Positions 23,301 through 36,519 of a DNA stretch of 64,000 bases are shown piece after piece. The notes beneath the pieces are model-generated. The model ran no database searches, was not told the origin of the DNA, and saw only the letters and a program-made list of their open reading frames with translations. The stretch comes from Trochalopteron elliotii (lineage: Eukaryota; Chordata; Aves; Passeriformes; Leiothrichidae): NCBI GenBank assembly GCA_024734555.1, contig JANPWX010000153.1:27501-91500 (forward strand), written 5' to 3'. Position 1 is the stretch's first letter. Each line of letters begins with the position of its first letter. A program made the position numbers and the translations under genes.

Positions 23301-24667
23301 GTAAAAAAATGGTCACTGTGCATTTCTTCACCTAATCCTTGTTTTTATACATGGAATTCAGCACATTGCACAGCGAGGATGGTGGGTATTGGTCAAGAAT
23401 ATCCTATGCTATCCTATCAGGATGATTAATGAAGGCACCTTTTTCACAGAATGTCAGACTCTGCCTTTTTAACAACTGACCTTTCATAGAATACTACTGA
23501 ACTCATAATTCCACTTTTGTTCAGTTTCTTATTAGTGGAGTTAAAATTAATACTTATGGGAATGATGGCTAAGGTGATGCACAGTAAATCTTAGAGCACA
23601 TCAACCTTCTGCAGCAGCTACCAAAGGAATAGTACCTGCATTTGTCTACTCCAATAGCATAAGTATTCCAGTAAAACTCTGTGTCCTTTCCAAAGACAAA
23701 TTAGGTCAATATTCAACCCCCTTTTCAAGCACAAAGCTGTAAATATGGAGAGAAAAGTTCAGAATCCTCACAAAACAGTTCCTACTGTACACGGAGGGGG
23801 TGTTCATCCTGCTGCACTGCTTGAAACTTCCAGGAGGACAGGGACATTTCCAGGAGACATTTTAGCCACACGGCCTGGGAGCTGCAGGGACTCATTCCCA
23901 GCCTGGCCACGTGCAGCTCCACGCCCTAAAAGACACTTCTTCCAGCTGGGAAAAACAGCCCTGTGCTGTGCCAGCACAAGGATTTTGGGGAAGGCACCAA
24001 TGTTATGAAGATAATCCTAGTTTTGAATCCACTACACCAAACATTTGTCCCAGGTGAACAAAGGCCACGCTTCTTTCAGGTGTTTCACACATTAACTGTT
24101 CATCTACTGCCATCCCAGAACACCAAAATTTAATGCTGAATGAGCCAAATCCCAGGTGCCACATGAGTATCACACATGACAGTGCCCAGGTGATGAGGAC
24201 AGGACAGGACTCTCCATGTCCCCTCTCCTCCAGGATTGTCACCACCCATCCTCCCAGCCCATCACAAATGAGCCAGGGCTGGATTCCAGCTCATGGTGAC
24301 AGCTCACTGCTGTCACTGCTCCTTCCCTGCAATGCCCCACCACTTCCCTCTCCCTGGAAGTTGTTTCAGCTGCCCTACAGTCTCCTCCTGGCCCCCTCCA
24401 GCACCTGATGAAGACCAGAGATGAAGGTGGAGCACAGACACCTCCAGCTTGTTGCTGCTGCCACACCTCCAGGGACAGAGGCAGACAGGGATGCTCCCAC
24501 TGCTCCAAGGAAATTCCACTCAGCTCTGAGACCAGGTACCACAGCAGGGCTGCCTGGACCACGACTGTCCTGCCCAGGGAGATGTGATGCTGCTGCTCCA
24601 TCTCTCAGGGCTCATGGGATACTCCTGCACCACTTGTCCCTGGGCACAAACCCACAGCTCTGAACTG
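23301..24667. other. Non-coding sequence
   Basis: The first half is AT-rich. From 23,740 it becomes GC-richer with overlapping short frames on both strands and no recognisable domain. No exon is supported. Confidence 0.4.
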
Positions 24668-24915
24668 ACAGAGGGTAGGTTTGGATTAGAGATTAGGAAG
24701 AAATTCTGTCCTGGGAGGGTGGGCAGGCCCTGGCACAGGGTGCCCAGAGCAGCTGTGGCTGCCCCTGGATCCCTGGCAGTGCCCAAGGCCAGGTTGGACA
24801 TTGGGGCTTGGAGCACCCTGGGACAGTGGGAGGTGTCCCTGCCCATGGCAGGGGTGGCACTGGATGAACTTTAATGTCCTTTCCACCCCAAATCAATCTG
24901 GGATCCTGATTCTGA
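24668..24915 (+). mobile_element. CR1 3' fragment
   Basis: A forward CR1 3' end that retains the older-style block ggattagagattaggaagaa, typical of CR1 copies across birds. The standard gcaggccctggcacagggtg and gcccctggatccctggcagt blocks follow, with a tail ending tctgggatcctgattctg. It is non-coding. Confidence 0.9.
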
Positions 24916-27744
24916 GACGCCTGAGCAAAAGCAGCTCAAATAAAACACACTGGAATGTGTTTAGTTACAGGAGAACAACCCTAAAAAAGCATATGAGCTT
25001 AAATCTTCAGTAAGGACATTCATTAACACAACCAGCTACAATTTTATGCTTTTTTAAAACCCTGCCATCAACTCTTTCCCCTCATCATTACACATTAACA
25101 TTCCTAAACCCTGAAGCCACAAGCCTCAGACAGTTTCATATTCTTTAAGGTATTTTAAGATGATAAAGATGGGAAACTTTTTATTGGTACATGAAGATCA
25201 AAATCCACGCCCTGACAGTGTCAGAGCTGGTGTCAAACACTTAAGACCTCACAGAACTGGCAGCAATTCTGTTGTAAAACATGCAATAACAGCAGCAAAC
25301 TGCAGCTTAATTTTTCTCTACACATTCATTGGCATTCATGTAAGGTCCATTCACATCCATTACGAGGAAAGGCATCTGCATTATGGCTAAATATTGTATC
25401 TTGCAAACAGAGCAGTGTTTGTGATGCCTCTGCCCTTGCAAACCAAAGAGGGCTTCACCCTAAATGAGGTTTTCCAGAACAAAGCTAAAGGACATTGGAT
25501 GGATTTCAACCTCCCCTTAGAGATCAGGGTTTTTTGTGAGGTCAACTGTGGCATAATTTAACTGTTCCATTACTGGAGACCTGAAAGCTGCTCCATGACT
25601 GGAGACCACCATGCACTACATTAGTACCTGTAGCTTGAAAAATAAACTCCTACAAAAATAGTAATTTTTTTTCCCAGAATCAATTTTACCCCTATTCCAA
25701 AAGACAAAAAATATTTCCTTCTCCTTTCAGGCTCCGGAAGTGCCTTCACACCACGAGAAGGATAGGTGTCTTCCCTGCACAACAAACAACATTTCACAAC
25801 TTTATCATGGTTGTACATTCTGAAGTTGCCAGAGAAAAGAATCACCCCTGAAAAGCAGGAAAAAAGTACTGAAAATAATGAGTCACGTTCACTGGAGATG
25901 GGAAGTAATTCCTTAACAAGACTCCCAATTTAGAAGTGCTGGGTGAATAAAAAGGTATTTCCCAATTAATGTTCACAGATGTGTCTTCTGCAGCCCAAAA
26001 CAAAGCAGACCTTCCAATTCTGCCAGGGCCACTCTGACAGAGCCTGCAGTTGTGTGAGTTAGAGTTCCCTTGGTCATAAATCATCCTAATTACTATGGAA
26101 TTTTGATAACAAGTGATAGACCTGAAAGAAATGTATGGAGTGAAGACAAAGTTACAACGTGAATGCAGACAAAGCAAAAAGGTACTGCAAAGAAGTGGAA
26201 GACTCAATGGGATTTCTTTCATTATTTCTGCAATGCTAATATGTAATAAATCAGTAAATGAGTGCTCATTCTGATGGTTCTTTTCAAGAGTTCCATAAAA
26301 CTAAGAATCAAGATGCAGCAAGCTTTTGGAATAAATACCAATAAGTGAGAGACAATAATTCAGCAATACCTTCAATGATCCAGATGCTAAAACCAACCCA
26401 AAGCAGCCCTTCATTGCCACTCCTGTACAGGTTACAAATATTAAACAACAACAACAACAACAAAAAACCAGCAAATCTTTAGTCCTAAAAATCCCTAAAA
26501 GTGACTGTTTGGGTGACACTTCTTTCAAAGTGTGAAGTTTTACTGCATAAGCAATTTTGTAGCCTACAAAAGAATTCAATATTCTAGATCCACGTCAGAG
26601 GGAAGCTGAGCCTGTCTCATCCCAGATGTGAACACAGTGCTATCAGCAAGCAAGAAGTGTTATCAAGGTCGTGTATTTTTGTTTTCCTTCAGCTTTGTTA
26701 TACCTGGGGGTTGTTTTTTTGGCCACTTGACATCTTTTTACTGTGATTTATCCTTACTTTATAGACAACAGATTCCTTGCTCATTTTCAAATCACCTGAA
26801 CACACTGGCAATCACACCTATCAGGAAGGTTTTTTTTTTTTTTTTTTGTTCCTGTCTGCTTTTGTTTTGCTGCAAGTCCTCCCAAAAAAGGATTCCAAGA
26901 CGTATTTCCCAGAACAGGCAGGAAGCGGGACACGCTATCCCAACCCTGAGGATATCCTCTGTTCCACACTGGGACATAAATCTCAAAGCCCAGAGGATTT
27001 CTGCATCAATGAGGAGCATCTGGACAAGCTCAAAGCCACAAGCAATATTACCCAGCCTGCAGAGAACTTCTGACCTGCAGGAGTTGAGAGGTGATCCCAA
27101 CCATGACCGACAGGAAAACGGAGCGGAGGAAAAAGGGGATCTGCTTTAACACAACCACAGCAGCAAAGGCAGAAAAACCTCCCCAAATATTCAAGAAATC
27201 AATAAAATCCCCACAAACAACTGCATCCACTTTGGTTTGTCATCCTTGCTACCAGGAGCAGAAGAAATTAAAGAAAACCAGGTTTTTTCAAAGAATTCAG
27301 GCAGAGGTGGAGAGAGCCCAGACTGTCCATGGTGCAATGACCAGGTCAGTGTGGACTCTGGAATTCCAGAGGTACAAACAGGAGACACTTTCTATATTCT
27401 TCAGGTGTCCATTTAAAATTAGAACAAACTCTTCTCAGAGGTGAAGAACATTCAGGAGCGTGAAGAATGACTACTCCCAAATTACTGAGGTATTACAGCT
27501 CAGACTGCCTTAACAGGAGCTGATTTATATTTATGGCCAAGTCTCACACAGCGTTTAAACTTCCCACAACTCCTCCCCCAAGTCAGATCATTGAACTCGA
27601 GGAGTTTAAAAAATAAGGCCTGGAAATATTTTCCATCCTCCTTTGTCCATATATCCAACCATCTACACACCAGGATATTTACTGCAGTTATCCAGCTGAA
27701 AGCTTTTGGTCAGCACAGTTGTATTTTATATATTAATAAAACCA
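24916..27744. other. Unique non-coding sequence
   Basis: Single-copy, A-rich on +. Overlapping frames at 26,628-27,149 and 27,091-27,444 have coding-like stretches but no recognisable family. A long T run sits at 26,830-26,847. Confidence 0.4.
26443..26467. repeat. (CAA)n microsatellite
   Basis: A short uninterrupted run of CAA triplets followed by an A run. Confidence 0.85.
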
Positions 27745-27905
27745 AAGAACCACAGAATTGTTAAGGCTGGAAAAGACCTTTAAGATCATCAAGTCCAAGC
27801 ATCAACCAGATGTTCAGCTTTAAACCATGTCCTCAAGTGCCACATGCACATGGTTTTTGAAGACTTTCAGGGATGGTGATTCCATAGTTTCCTGTGTCTG
27901 GTGAC
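27745..27905 (-). mobile_element. CR1 3' fragment, AT-richer subfamily
   Basis: The + strand reads cacagaattgttaaggctgg, then aagatcatcaagtccaagc and ccatgtcctcaagtgccaca. This is the reversed 3' end of the widespread avian CR1 group whose consensus contains gatcatcaagtccaacc. It is more diverged than the GC-rich copies, so probably older. Confidence 0.85.
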
Positions 27906-30474
27906 CATCAAAACCTTGGTGTCTTTCCATGATGCTTCACACACCAATAAATGCAGAGGTCTCTTGGCCATGGGTATTCCCTAGGGAGCACCAGGAATGC
28001 TTTTGATGCTCCCAACCAGGTACCACCACTCTTCCAGGGAGACCTGTTCTCCTGGGATAGAACCCTGACCCCACTGCTAGCAACAATCCAGACATTTTCT
28101 GTTGGAGCAGAAATGTCTATAATAAGAGCATCTGTCTTAAAGGGAACTTTCAAGCCCTTTCAGTGATTTCAATGCCTAAAATAAAAGACTTTGGAATAAC
28201 AGTTTATCACCCAGATAAACAATCTGGATGCACAACCTGTAGATTCTAAATTTTCCTAAAACAGGCAGCCCACCAGCTTGGTCCTGAAATGTATCAAGAC
28301 ATTTACTCCTGTGGGTTTGTGAATGTGGAAAAAACTTCATATTTTTGAACGTTTTTCTTCAAATTCTGGGCAGGCTTTCCACCTGGAACAGAAAGCAGTC
28401 AGCATTTTTCCAGCTAAAACTCTTGTCAGCGAGCACTGGACACAATTCCTGGCCACAGGAACCACCCTGGCAGCATCTGCCCAGCATGTCCATGATCAAA
28501 TCTGTGTGTGTGCGTGTGTGTGTGTGTGTGTGTGCATTTGAAGCCAGCAGCTGCAGGAGAGCACCTATGAAACAATAAACTCCTGCACCCCGGCGGGCTG
28601 TGACACTGATGGAGCATCGCCAGCAGCAGGAGACTCACAGAGGCTGTTCATCATCATCACCTGAGCACAAGCAAAACCCAACTGTGGGATGACAAAGCCA
28701 GGGGGACGGGCATCAATAAAGCCCAGGAAAAACAAATGACAGGAAAACAACTGGCTGGGAAACCTAAAGGACAAAGTTTCTAACTTAATCTCATTATTTC
28801 TCGCTCTGAGCTGGCGGGAGGGAAAGTCCTCTGCCACAGCCTGCAGACAATTCTGTCTAAATTCATGTCTAGATTCATGTCTAAATCTACATGGTGATGA
28901 CAATGACAGGGAAATAAAGCACAATTTAAAAATCTATTAGTACAAATTACAAGTTACATGTATCAGCAGCCTACAGCAATGAGCCTCTCAAAGGTCAAAG
29001 TTAACCAAACAAACTGAGAAATGCTCCAAACCTCATCTGATCAGCTGACCACGACAGTTACTCAGAAACTGAGAAGCAATCAAAAAGTTTTTACCACCAG
29101 CAAGTGCCCATTTTAATAAGCAACAAGGCAATAATGAGTATTTACCACCTGAAGAATTTATGTGCACTAAACAGCTTTAAATTTTTTCAAAAGCCAAGAG
29201 GAATTTATTTCTTACCCAGAATCAGTGAGAACCAGCAAAGATGAGCTGGTGGGGTCAGTCTAAACGAGATTCGTCCTTGGAATTATCTTCATTTAATGAA
29301 TAAGCATTTTAAGGATTTTTGGGAAGTTTCATTTAAGTAAGGTAAATACTGCAGGCTCCAATGAAAGCATCCCAACCCTGGACTGATGGAACAACTCCTG
29401 TTTATTCCTGGTGAAGAGAAGACAACTCCCCATCCCAGGGCGAGGCACCTCTCATCAATCTGATCAGACTCTGAACACTCCGACAGGAAATGAGACTGAG
29501 ATGGGAGATGGAAACCAGCACTAAATGTTTAATATGATCAGCAATTCACAATTATTTCTTAACTGTCTTTTCCCTGATAACTTTTTCCACTGCATGATCT
29601 TATGAGAAGATAATGGGAGATGCTGCTTTTGAATAAGTTATACATTTCCCCTGCTTTACTTGAGCCTCACAATGCCACCATTATTAATATTTTTCCTCCA
29701 CAAAACAGCAGTAGCCTTCCAAAGAAAAAGTCCTTGACCAAAATATCAGAGGATATTAAACTGAGAAGTGATCTACTGATGCAAATCATTAAATCTATTT
29801 GCATTTGCTTACTGAACCCTAGCACAGAAATTAAACTACATAGTGTGGGAAAAGAGCTGGTTTTGCATGGTTAAAAGGAGACATCTTGGAAGATCCGAGC
29901 TCTATGTCATTAATTTTCCTTCTTCCCCTCATTAACAAGTAAAATGTTTTCACTGCTTGAAAAGTTTTAATAAATAGGAAAAAGCAGGGCAGCTGACATA
30001 AGTTTTTAATGTAATATACAAGAGCTTTTAATATTTTTACATATATTAATGTAAAAGCTAAAAATAAATGTTAAAAGGTTACATTTGTGAAGAAAGAAAA
30101 ATGGCATTTACAGTTACAGGGTAAGGTTTTAGAGTTTAACTCTTCCTCTCCCAGCATGGGGTGCTGAGGAGCATTTGCTATTTCCCTGAAAATCCCTGGA
30201 ATTGCAGGGATGAGCCATTGCAGAAGCACCTGGGGGTTAAGGACACACATTCCCTCTCAGCTCTGAGCTCCAGGGTGATTTACTGGCCTTTGTCCTACCA
30301 AGTCTTAAATTCTTTTTATAGAAGGAATTACGGGAGGCATTTTAAGAACAGCCATAATTAGCACAAGCACTGGCAGGGTGAGACCTTTGGGTTCCACTGA
30401 AATGTGGGAGCCAAAGTGGCCAGGGAACACCAGGAACTGCTGCTGCCAACTCCAGCTGGAGCTGGGAAAAGCCA
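27906..30474. other. Unique non-coding sequence
   Basis: A/C-rich on the + strand: the 180 bases from 28,921 contain A 73, T 40, C 42 and G 25. No exon or dispersed repeat is recognised. A short tandem of attcatgtcta lies near 28,856-28,886. Confidence 0.45.
28503..28534. repeat. (GT)n microsatellite
   Basis: A dinucleotide run with one GC interruption, likely polymorphic. Confidence 0.95.
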
Positions 30475-31085
30475 TCCAAGCACCAAAAAGCCAAGAGCAT
30501 CCCAGGATACATCACAAGGAGTGTGGCCAACAGCTCAGGGGAGGGCATTCTGCCCCTCTGTCTCTGAGATGGTCCTGGAGAATTGTGCCCAGCTCTGGGC
30601 TCCTCAACATCAGCACCTGGAGCTGCTGCAGCAAATCCAGAGGAGGCCACAGAGCTGCTCCAAGGGCTGGAGCCCCTCTGAGCCAGGCTGGGACACCTGG
30701 GGGTGCTCACCTGCAGAGGAGAAGCTCCAGGGAGAGCTCAGAGCCCCTGGCAGGGCCTAAAGGGGCTCCAGGAGAGCTGGAGAGGGACTGGGGACAAGGG
30801 ATGGAGGGACAGGACACAGGGAATGGCTTTAAGCTGGAATAGGATAAATTTAGATGGGATCTTGGGCAGGAATTGTTCCCTGGCAGGGGGCTGAAGGTCT
30901 GGGATGGAATTCCCAGATTTGCTGTGGCTGCCCCTGGATCCCTGGCAGTGCCCAAGGCCAGGCTGGACATCGTGGCTTGGAGCAGCCTGGGACAGTGGGA
31001 GGTGTCCCTGCCATGGCAGGGGTGGCACTGGGTGGGATTTAAGATCCCTCCAACCCAAACCACCCCATGATCTCTGCTGGGCAGT
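30475..31085 (+). mobile_element. CR1 fragment with ORF2 C-terminus and 3' end
   Basis: One of the longest CR1 copies here, about 600 bp. The left part is a decayed piece of the C-terminal end of the CR1 ORF2 polyprotein (endonuclease/reverse transcriptase). In one frame it reads CAQLWAPQHQHLELLQQIQRR, cf. the CR1-type motif in which a CVQFW-like core precedes an ME-L--VQRR run. The 3' UTR follows, with the variant block gaattcccagatttgctgtg in place of the commoner acagggtgcccagagcagct. Frameshifts and stops make it non-functional. It lies tail-to-tail with the copy at 32,025. Confidence 0.88.
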
Positions 31086-32024
31086 GACCCCATGGCACTG
31101 ACATGATGTTTTCAAACCTTGAACATGGACAATGCTGTGTGTGAGCACCAAAAGCCCAGTTTCAGGGTGCACAACACAGAGCTTTGCTGCTCTGCTGGGC
31201 TGTGTTTGTAACCCCCATGGTTGGCCCAGACTCCTAAACCAAGACATGTTATAACAGCCCAGTGATCACGTTTTACAGTGCTGGTATTTTAAAACAGCAA
31301 AAAACAACAACAGACTGTATTAGATAATATAACTTGTGTAGACATCCAGTTGAAAATCCCACAAATATGACTCTTTCTTTCTAGTGTGGAAGATGTAGAG
31401 CTGTAATAGTGCTGAAAAACGATTCCACCAAAGAGGAGTGGGAGAATTTGTCTATGCAGCATCATCTCCTCGAGAAATTTCACAGGAAATAAATCCCTTC
31501 CTGAAGCCCTGCCCTGTGCTCTGCCACAGACACAGTGCCTGGTGTGTCTTTACTAAAGCCAGGAGTAATTCAGGCCAGGAGTGGAACCTTTCCAGAGGTA
31601 GATTAATGCAGTGGAGCATTTTTCCATTGCAAATCCTTGCTGTAAGGATGGGAAAATGGGCTGAATAATGACATGGATTATGTTTCTATTATGTACCAGA
31701 ATTAGTGGGTGTTTTGAATATTGCAACTCTTCACCTTGGGTTTCCTCCCTGACTTCTGTGGTCCTCGAAAAAGGTTCAGATGCACAGATAATGCTGGGAA
31801 TAATTTAAAGCCACAGAGGTGTTTTGGGATTAAACAGAGGGGTGTGAGCACAGCCACATCTGGATGTGGATAACAGGAATCCTTCCTGCAGCTCTCCTTG
31901 AGGGAGAGAATTGAACCACAGAAGTGTTTTACTGACAGGGGTCTGTAAGAGCAACCTTGACTGCCAAATGCAGTGATGGGAGCAACATGCAGGGTCTGAG
32001 GAGAACCAGCATTGCAGGGGTTTG
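31086..32024. other. Unique spacer between inverted CR1 copies
   Basis: About 940 bp of single-copy sequence forming the loop between two oppositely oriented CR1 fragments. No exon is supported. Confidence 0.5.
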
Positions 32025-32640
32025 TACAATCATGGATGGTTTGGGTTGGAAAGGGCCTCAAAGCCCACCCAGAGCCACCTCTACCATGACAGGGACACCT
32101 TCCACTGTCCCAGGCTGCTCCAAGCCCCAATGTCCAACCTGGCCTTGGGCACTGCCAGGGATCCAGGGGCAGCCACAGCAAATCTGGGAATTCCAGCCCA
32201 GCCCTTCAGCCCCCTGCCAGGGAACAATTCCTGCCCCAAATCCCCTCCAGCCCTGCCCTCTGGCAGTGGGAAGCCATTCCCTGTGTCCTGTCCCTCCATC
32301 CTTTGTCCCAAGTTTCTCTCCATCTTTTTCCTGCGTCTCCTTCAGGGCCTGTGAGGCCACACTGAGCTCACCCCAAACTTCTCCCCTGCAGGTGAGCACC
32401 CCCAGCTCTCCCAGCAGAGCTGCTCCATCCTCTGATCATTTGGTGCCTCCTCTGGATTGTCTCCAGCAGCTCCAGGTCCCTCCTGTGCTGGGGCAGCTCT
32501 GCAGTGGGGTCTCCCCTGGGCACAGGGGCAGAATTTCCCCTTTCCTGCCCACACTGGGACCAGCCCAGGGCTCAGGGGGTCTCTGGGCTGTGAGTGAACA
32601 TGGCCAGCTCATGTCCAGCTTCTCATCCACCAAAAAACCT
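32025..32640 (-). mobile_element. CR1 fragment with ORF2 C-terminus and 3' end
   Basis: A reverse CR1 copy of about 600 bp. Read on the minus strand it keeps a short in-frame remnant of the ORF2 reverse-transcriptase region (EKLDMSWPCSL, cf. the CR1 motif with a KLNMS-like core). A decayed stretch and the complete 3' UTR follow. It carries the same diagnostic gaattcccagatttgctgtg block as the copy at 30,475, so both belong to one subfamily. It is non-functional. Confidence 0.88.
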
Positions 32641-33718
32641 GCACTTTTATTTTAGTTTTTTGCACAGAGCCCTCAAAGGCTTCTCTGCCAAGATTTCAGG
32701 AGAAAACCACAACTGAGGACTTGCAAAACCCACCCCTGTTTGACTCTTGCAATGCTGCCTTTGACAGATAATAGAAATGCAGCCGTGCTGTCAGGGAAAA
32801 TAACACAGCTAAAGTCTAGTATTGATTACAGTGGAGTTGTTCAAGATTCACTTCAGCTTCAGTGAAAGAGGAAAGTGGGTTCTGCTAATCATGCAGAATT
32901 AAATTCACCAGCCACACCTGACAGTAAAACTTTACCCACAAACAATTTCCAAAACCACATCTTTGAGCTGTACTACACGTCTGGCTGAACTCTAAAAACA
33001 TGCAGAGAGTTATTTTGTTTAAGTTTTGGAAACACCACTTCAAATAAAAAGTTTTCCTAGCTTGATGCAGCATAAACAATCTGTAGCATCTCCACAAGAA
33101 ACTATGAAAAACCCTAGCCCAGTTTATTTTTAATAAAAGGAGGACTATGCTATATAATAACTCTTCCTGCCACATCCATTGAATCTGCTGAAATAAAGAT
33201 TGATGCCTGGATATTTGTAGAGACTTCTACCAGAGAAGGTAATATTTCTTTTTTTTCCCCTCTTTTCTATTTTTTAAAACACACTTTCCTGTTACTTTGA
33301 AGTAATTTGAAGTAACAAGCATCATCTCCCTATTACCCAGGCATCTGCATGTTTTGTTTCCAAGACAAGTGGCAGAAAACTCAATGAGATTTGTGAGAGC
33401 TTTGTGCCACAAGTTAAAAGATATTCGGAAATGAAAGGTTTTGAAAGGAGAACATTTATGTAAGAGTGATCTTCTGGTGGCTGCTCCACACAGGCACCCC
33501 AAAGAGGCTCTCACTTTGCTCATCAGTATGAAAATCAATGCTTTCAGCATCAGGAGAAGTTCAAAGGCTAAAATCTCATGTGGGTTTGAACAAGCATCAC
33601 CCAGAAGAACCAGGTGCTCTCCAAGCCAAAGCAGCACCTTGAAGGTTTTGGGAACAAGGTACCCCAGAAGTAAAGAACAGGTGGGAGTGGCTGCTGGATT
33701 TGCCCACAGTCACTGGTG
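32641..33718. other. Unique non-coding sequence
   Basis: AT-rich single-copy sequence. No feature is recognised. Confidence 0.5.
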
Positions 33719-33719
33719 T

Positions 33720-34135
33720 TTTAACACAGAATTGTGGAATTGTTAAGGTTGGAGAGACCTCCAAGATCCTCAAATCCAACCATCAACCAGCATCACCAAC
33801 CATGTCCTCCAGCTTGAACCCACCCAGGGATGGTGACTCAAAACCTCCATGGGCAGCCTATTCCAAAGCTTTCCAATCTTTTCCATGGAAAGTTTATTCC
33901 TGATTTCCAATCTGTACCTCCTTTGGTGACACCTGAGGCTGTTCCCTCTCCTCCTGTCCCTGTTCCCTGGGGGCAGAGCCCGACCCCCCTGGCTGTCCCC
34001 TCCTGGCAGGGACTTGTGCAGAGCCACAAGGTCCCCCCAGAGCCTCCTTTTCTCCAGCCTCAGCCCCTTTCCCAGCTCCCTCAGCCCCTCCTGGGGCTCC
34101 AGACCCTTCCCCAGCTCCATTCCCTTTCCTGTTCC
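33720..34135 (-). mobile_element. CR1 3' fragment, high-CpG subfamily
   Basis: Reverse CR1 copy starting at the reversed tail (cagaattgtggaattgttaa) and running through ggagagacctccaagatcct. It then enters a GC-rich block (gttccctgggggcagagccc) that matches the + strand copy at 47,620. The 5' part includes the decayed ORF2 end that encodes an LEKRR-like motif on the minus strand. Confidence 0.87.
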
Positions 34136-36084
34136 CACTCTCCATTTAGAGCTCACCCCAAACCTGTTAATTTCTTTACCCCAGCTATGTTCTCTGGCTC
34201 ATTCAGCTTTCATCCTGTACGACTTTAAATAGAAAATCTCTGTTGTTACACAATAATCAAGGAAGAACTGAATGAGGAAGAGTGGAGCCTCCTCCAAGCC
34301 AATAATCCTCTCCTCACAAAAGTCAGATGCTCGTGGTAAACCAGGAATCCACTCCAAGCAGCAGAGCAGTCACTCCCCTACCTCCTTCAGTGGGTTTTTA
34401 CTGTGCCCCTGAGCTCCACTAAGCTCCTCAGCCTTGGAGGATGCTCAGTGGAAAAATAGGAGGAGTGGCACTCTCCCAAATGCCTCCCACTTGTGGCATC
34501 AAAGTGAGATATCACTCACAGTAAATTTTACAGTATGAGGAATGAAACAGTTAGCAAAGTTGACATTTAAACCATCACCACTGGCTATGATTAAATACCT
34601 CAGAGATGAACAGAGTGGTTCACACCTCTCCAAGTTATTGTTCTAGGCTCTGATCAGACTGGCTGCCTTTGCACACACCTGAGATTTCCCTCCCATCTCT
34701 AAGAGCTGGAAACCTGCATAAACTGAGATTCTGGAGAGTTTCTGAGCATGTTACAGTGACAAAGAGAGATTGACTGAAACCCTGGCAAACCTCTTGAACT
34801 GCAGATTCACCCTAAAAGGTTGAGGCAGATTAATAAACAGGAAGGGCCAAAGTGGCTCCTTGTTCTTCCTCCTCTGGTCTCTCTCAGTAAGGTGGAGGGA
34901 AATGAAACACTGAGGAAAACTGCAAATAACCTGCAGGGAACACAGAAGGCAGATGGGATCACACTGCTTCTGAAAGAGCCCAAAGGGAAGTCTGGGTGTA
35001 TTCCTGCAGCACCAGGAAAACTCAGGGTTTGACCATTCAAACAGCACAGCAAGTCAGGCTGCCCAACTTTACTTCCCAAACATGCAGGAAGCACCCTAAA
35101 CCTTCTGTGCAGCCTCCCAAATTCAGGTTTCACACCTACAAACACACAGTTCCCCAGGCCAGGAGGAGGAGCAGAGCTGCAGGTGCTGTTCTCCTGCAGG
35201 AGATGGGAGCTCAGGCTCCTCTGGTCCCACACCCCAGCAGCCCCAGAGAGCCAGGAGGGGCTGTCCCCAAATCATCCCCATCCAAGGATGGCAGTGACAG
35301 ATCACAGCTGCTCAGCTGAGCTTTTCAGTGGGAAAATTCATGGTGGTATCCTCAAATCCCAAGGTGAATGAATGACATTCCACACCAGGGCTGTGAGCAT
35401 CACCTGGGATCTGTGCCCACCTTTCATGTGACTCGTCAGGAGGATGATGATGGTCATCCCCCCATGTGTCCAGCAGGATTTTCCAGCCACATACTGAAAG
35501 CTGCTTAGTTTTCCTCAAAACATGTTTTATCACAGTCCTTTTCCTAAAATCCTCCAGTTCCCCCAGTGCTTCCCTGCCCCACACTGCCCAGGCAGGGAGC
35601 TGGGAAAACCAGGGTGGTTTTCCTGAGGAAAAAGGGAATTCCTGAGAGAATCTAGATTTTTGCAACACAAGGAGAAACTGCTCCCTGCTGCCATCCCAAT
35701 GCCAAGAGCCCACATTTCCAAAGGATTTTGTGCTGGAAATATCCAGCAGAGGGAAAGCCATGGTTTGTGTTACTGCATGGTGTAATTTCCTCCTGCACCT
35801 CTGGAATGAGACAAGGCTTCTCAAAACAGAGTCATCCCACGGGTGGGAACACCACAGCTGACAGCAGAACAACAAAAAAAACTAATTCTGAAACCCCGAA
35901 GCTGCTGAAGACACTTTGAAGGAAAATAACAGTAAGAGAAAGGGAAAAGTTTTTCTTTTGGACGTGAGCAAGAAGTGGTAAAACATTTGCAGTATTTCAG
36001 GTAAGGATGATGGAGGAATATCGATCAAAACTAACCATTAGATTGGCAAGTACTGACAGAAAAATTAAAACAGCTGATACAGCA
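34136..36084. other. Unique non-coding sequence
   Basis: Mixed-composition single-copy sequence. The 187-codon minus frame at 35,312-35,875 and the frames around 34,807-35,319 have no recognisable domain and overlap one another. No gene is supported. Confidence 0.4.
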
Positions 36085-36425
36085 AGAAATATATATATAT
36101 TATTATTATAGATAGTATAATAATTTTTATTACTTATATAATATTATATAAACATATATAAAAATAAATATTAGATATTGTATACTATATATTGTAAAAT
36201 AAAAAATTGTATATTGACATTTATTAATATTATGGATTAATATTATATATTATTATATAAATATTATATATTGTATAATAATAATTGTATAATAATATAG
36301 ATAATGTAACTCACACTTTTATATATATATATATATGAAATACATATACACACCTTATATTCACTTAAGTGTTTTTTAAAAATATTTATTTATTTTAAAT
36401 ATATATATATATATATATATATTTC
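36085..36425. repeat. AT-rich low-complexity tract with (AT)n
   Basis: About 340 bp almost devoid of G and C. It is made of TATTA/ATAAT words with (AT)n runs near 36,320-36,336 and 36,398-36,421. It probably arose by expansion of an AT microsatellite and is prone to cruciform formation and length variation. Confidence 0.9.
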
Positions 36426-36454
36426 AGAGAAGCTGAAATTCTTAGATAAATTTG

Positions 36455-36482
36455 TCCAGATTAAGATGTCAAACCTTCAGGG
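36455..36482 (+). repeat. 28-bp block shared with 45,022-45,049 (inverted)
   Basis: This matches the reverse complement of 45,022-45,049 at 27 of 28 bases (core cagattaagatgtcaaa). Both copies lie just beyond the 3' tail of a CR1 fragment, on the same relative side. It is not a known part of CR1. Confidence 0.7.
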
Positions 36483-36519
36483 ACCCATTTGTATCCAGCC
36501 ATCCTTATCACACAATCCT

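Noticed and set aside
31957..32655. 232-codon plus-strand frame
   Set aside because: It is antisense to the CR1 copy at 32,025-32,640, with only CR1-derived composition.
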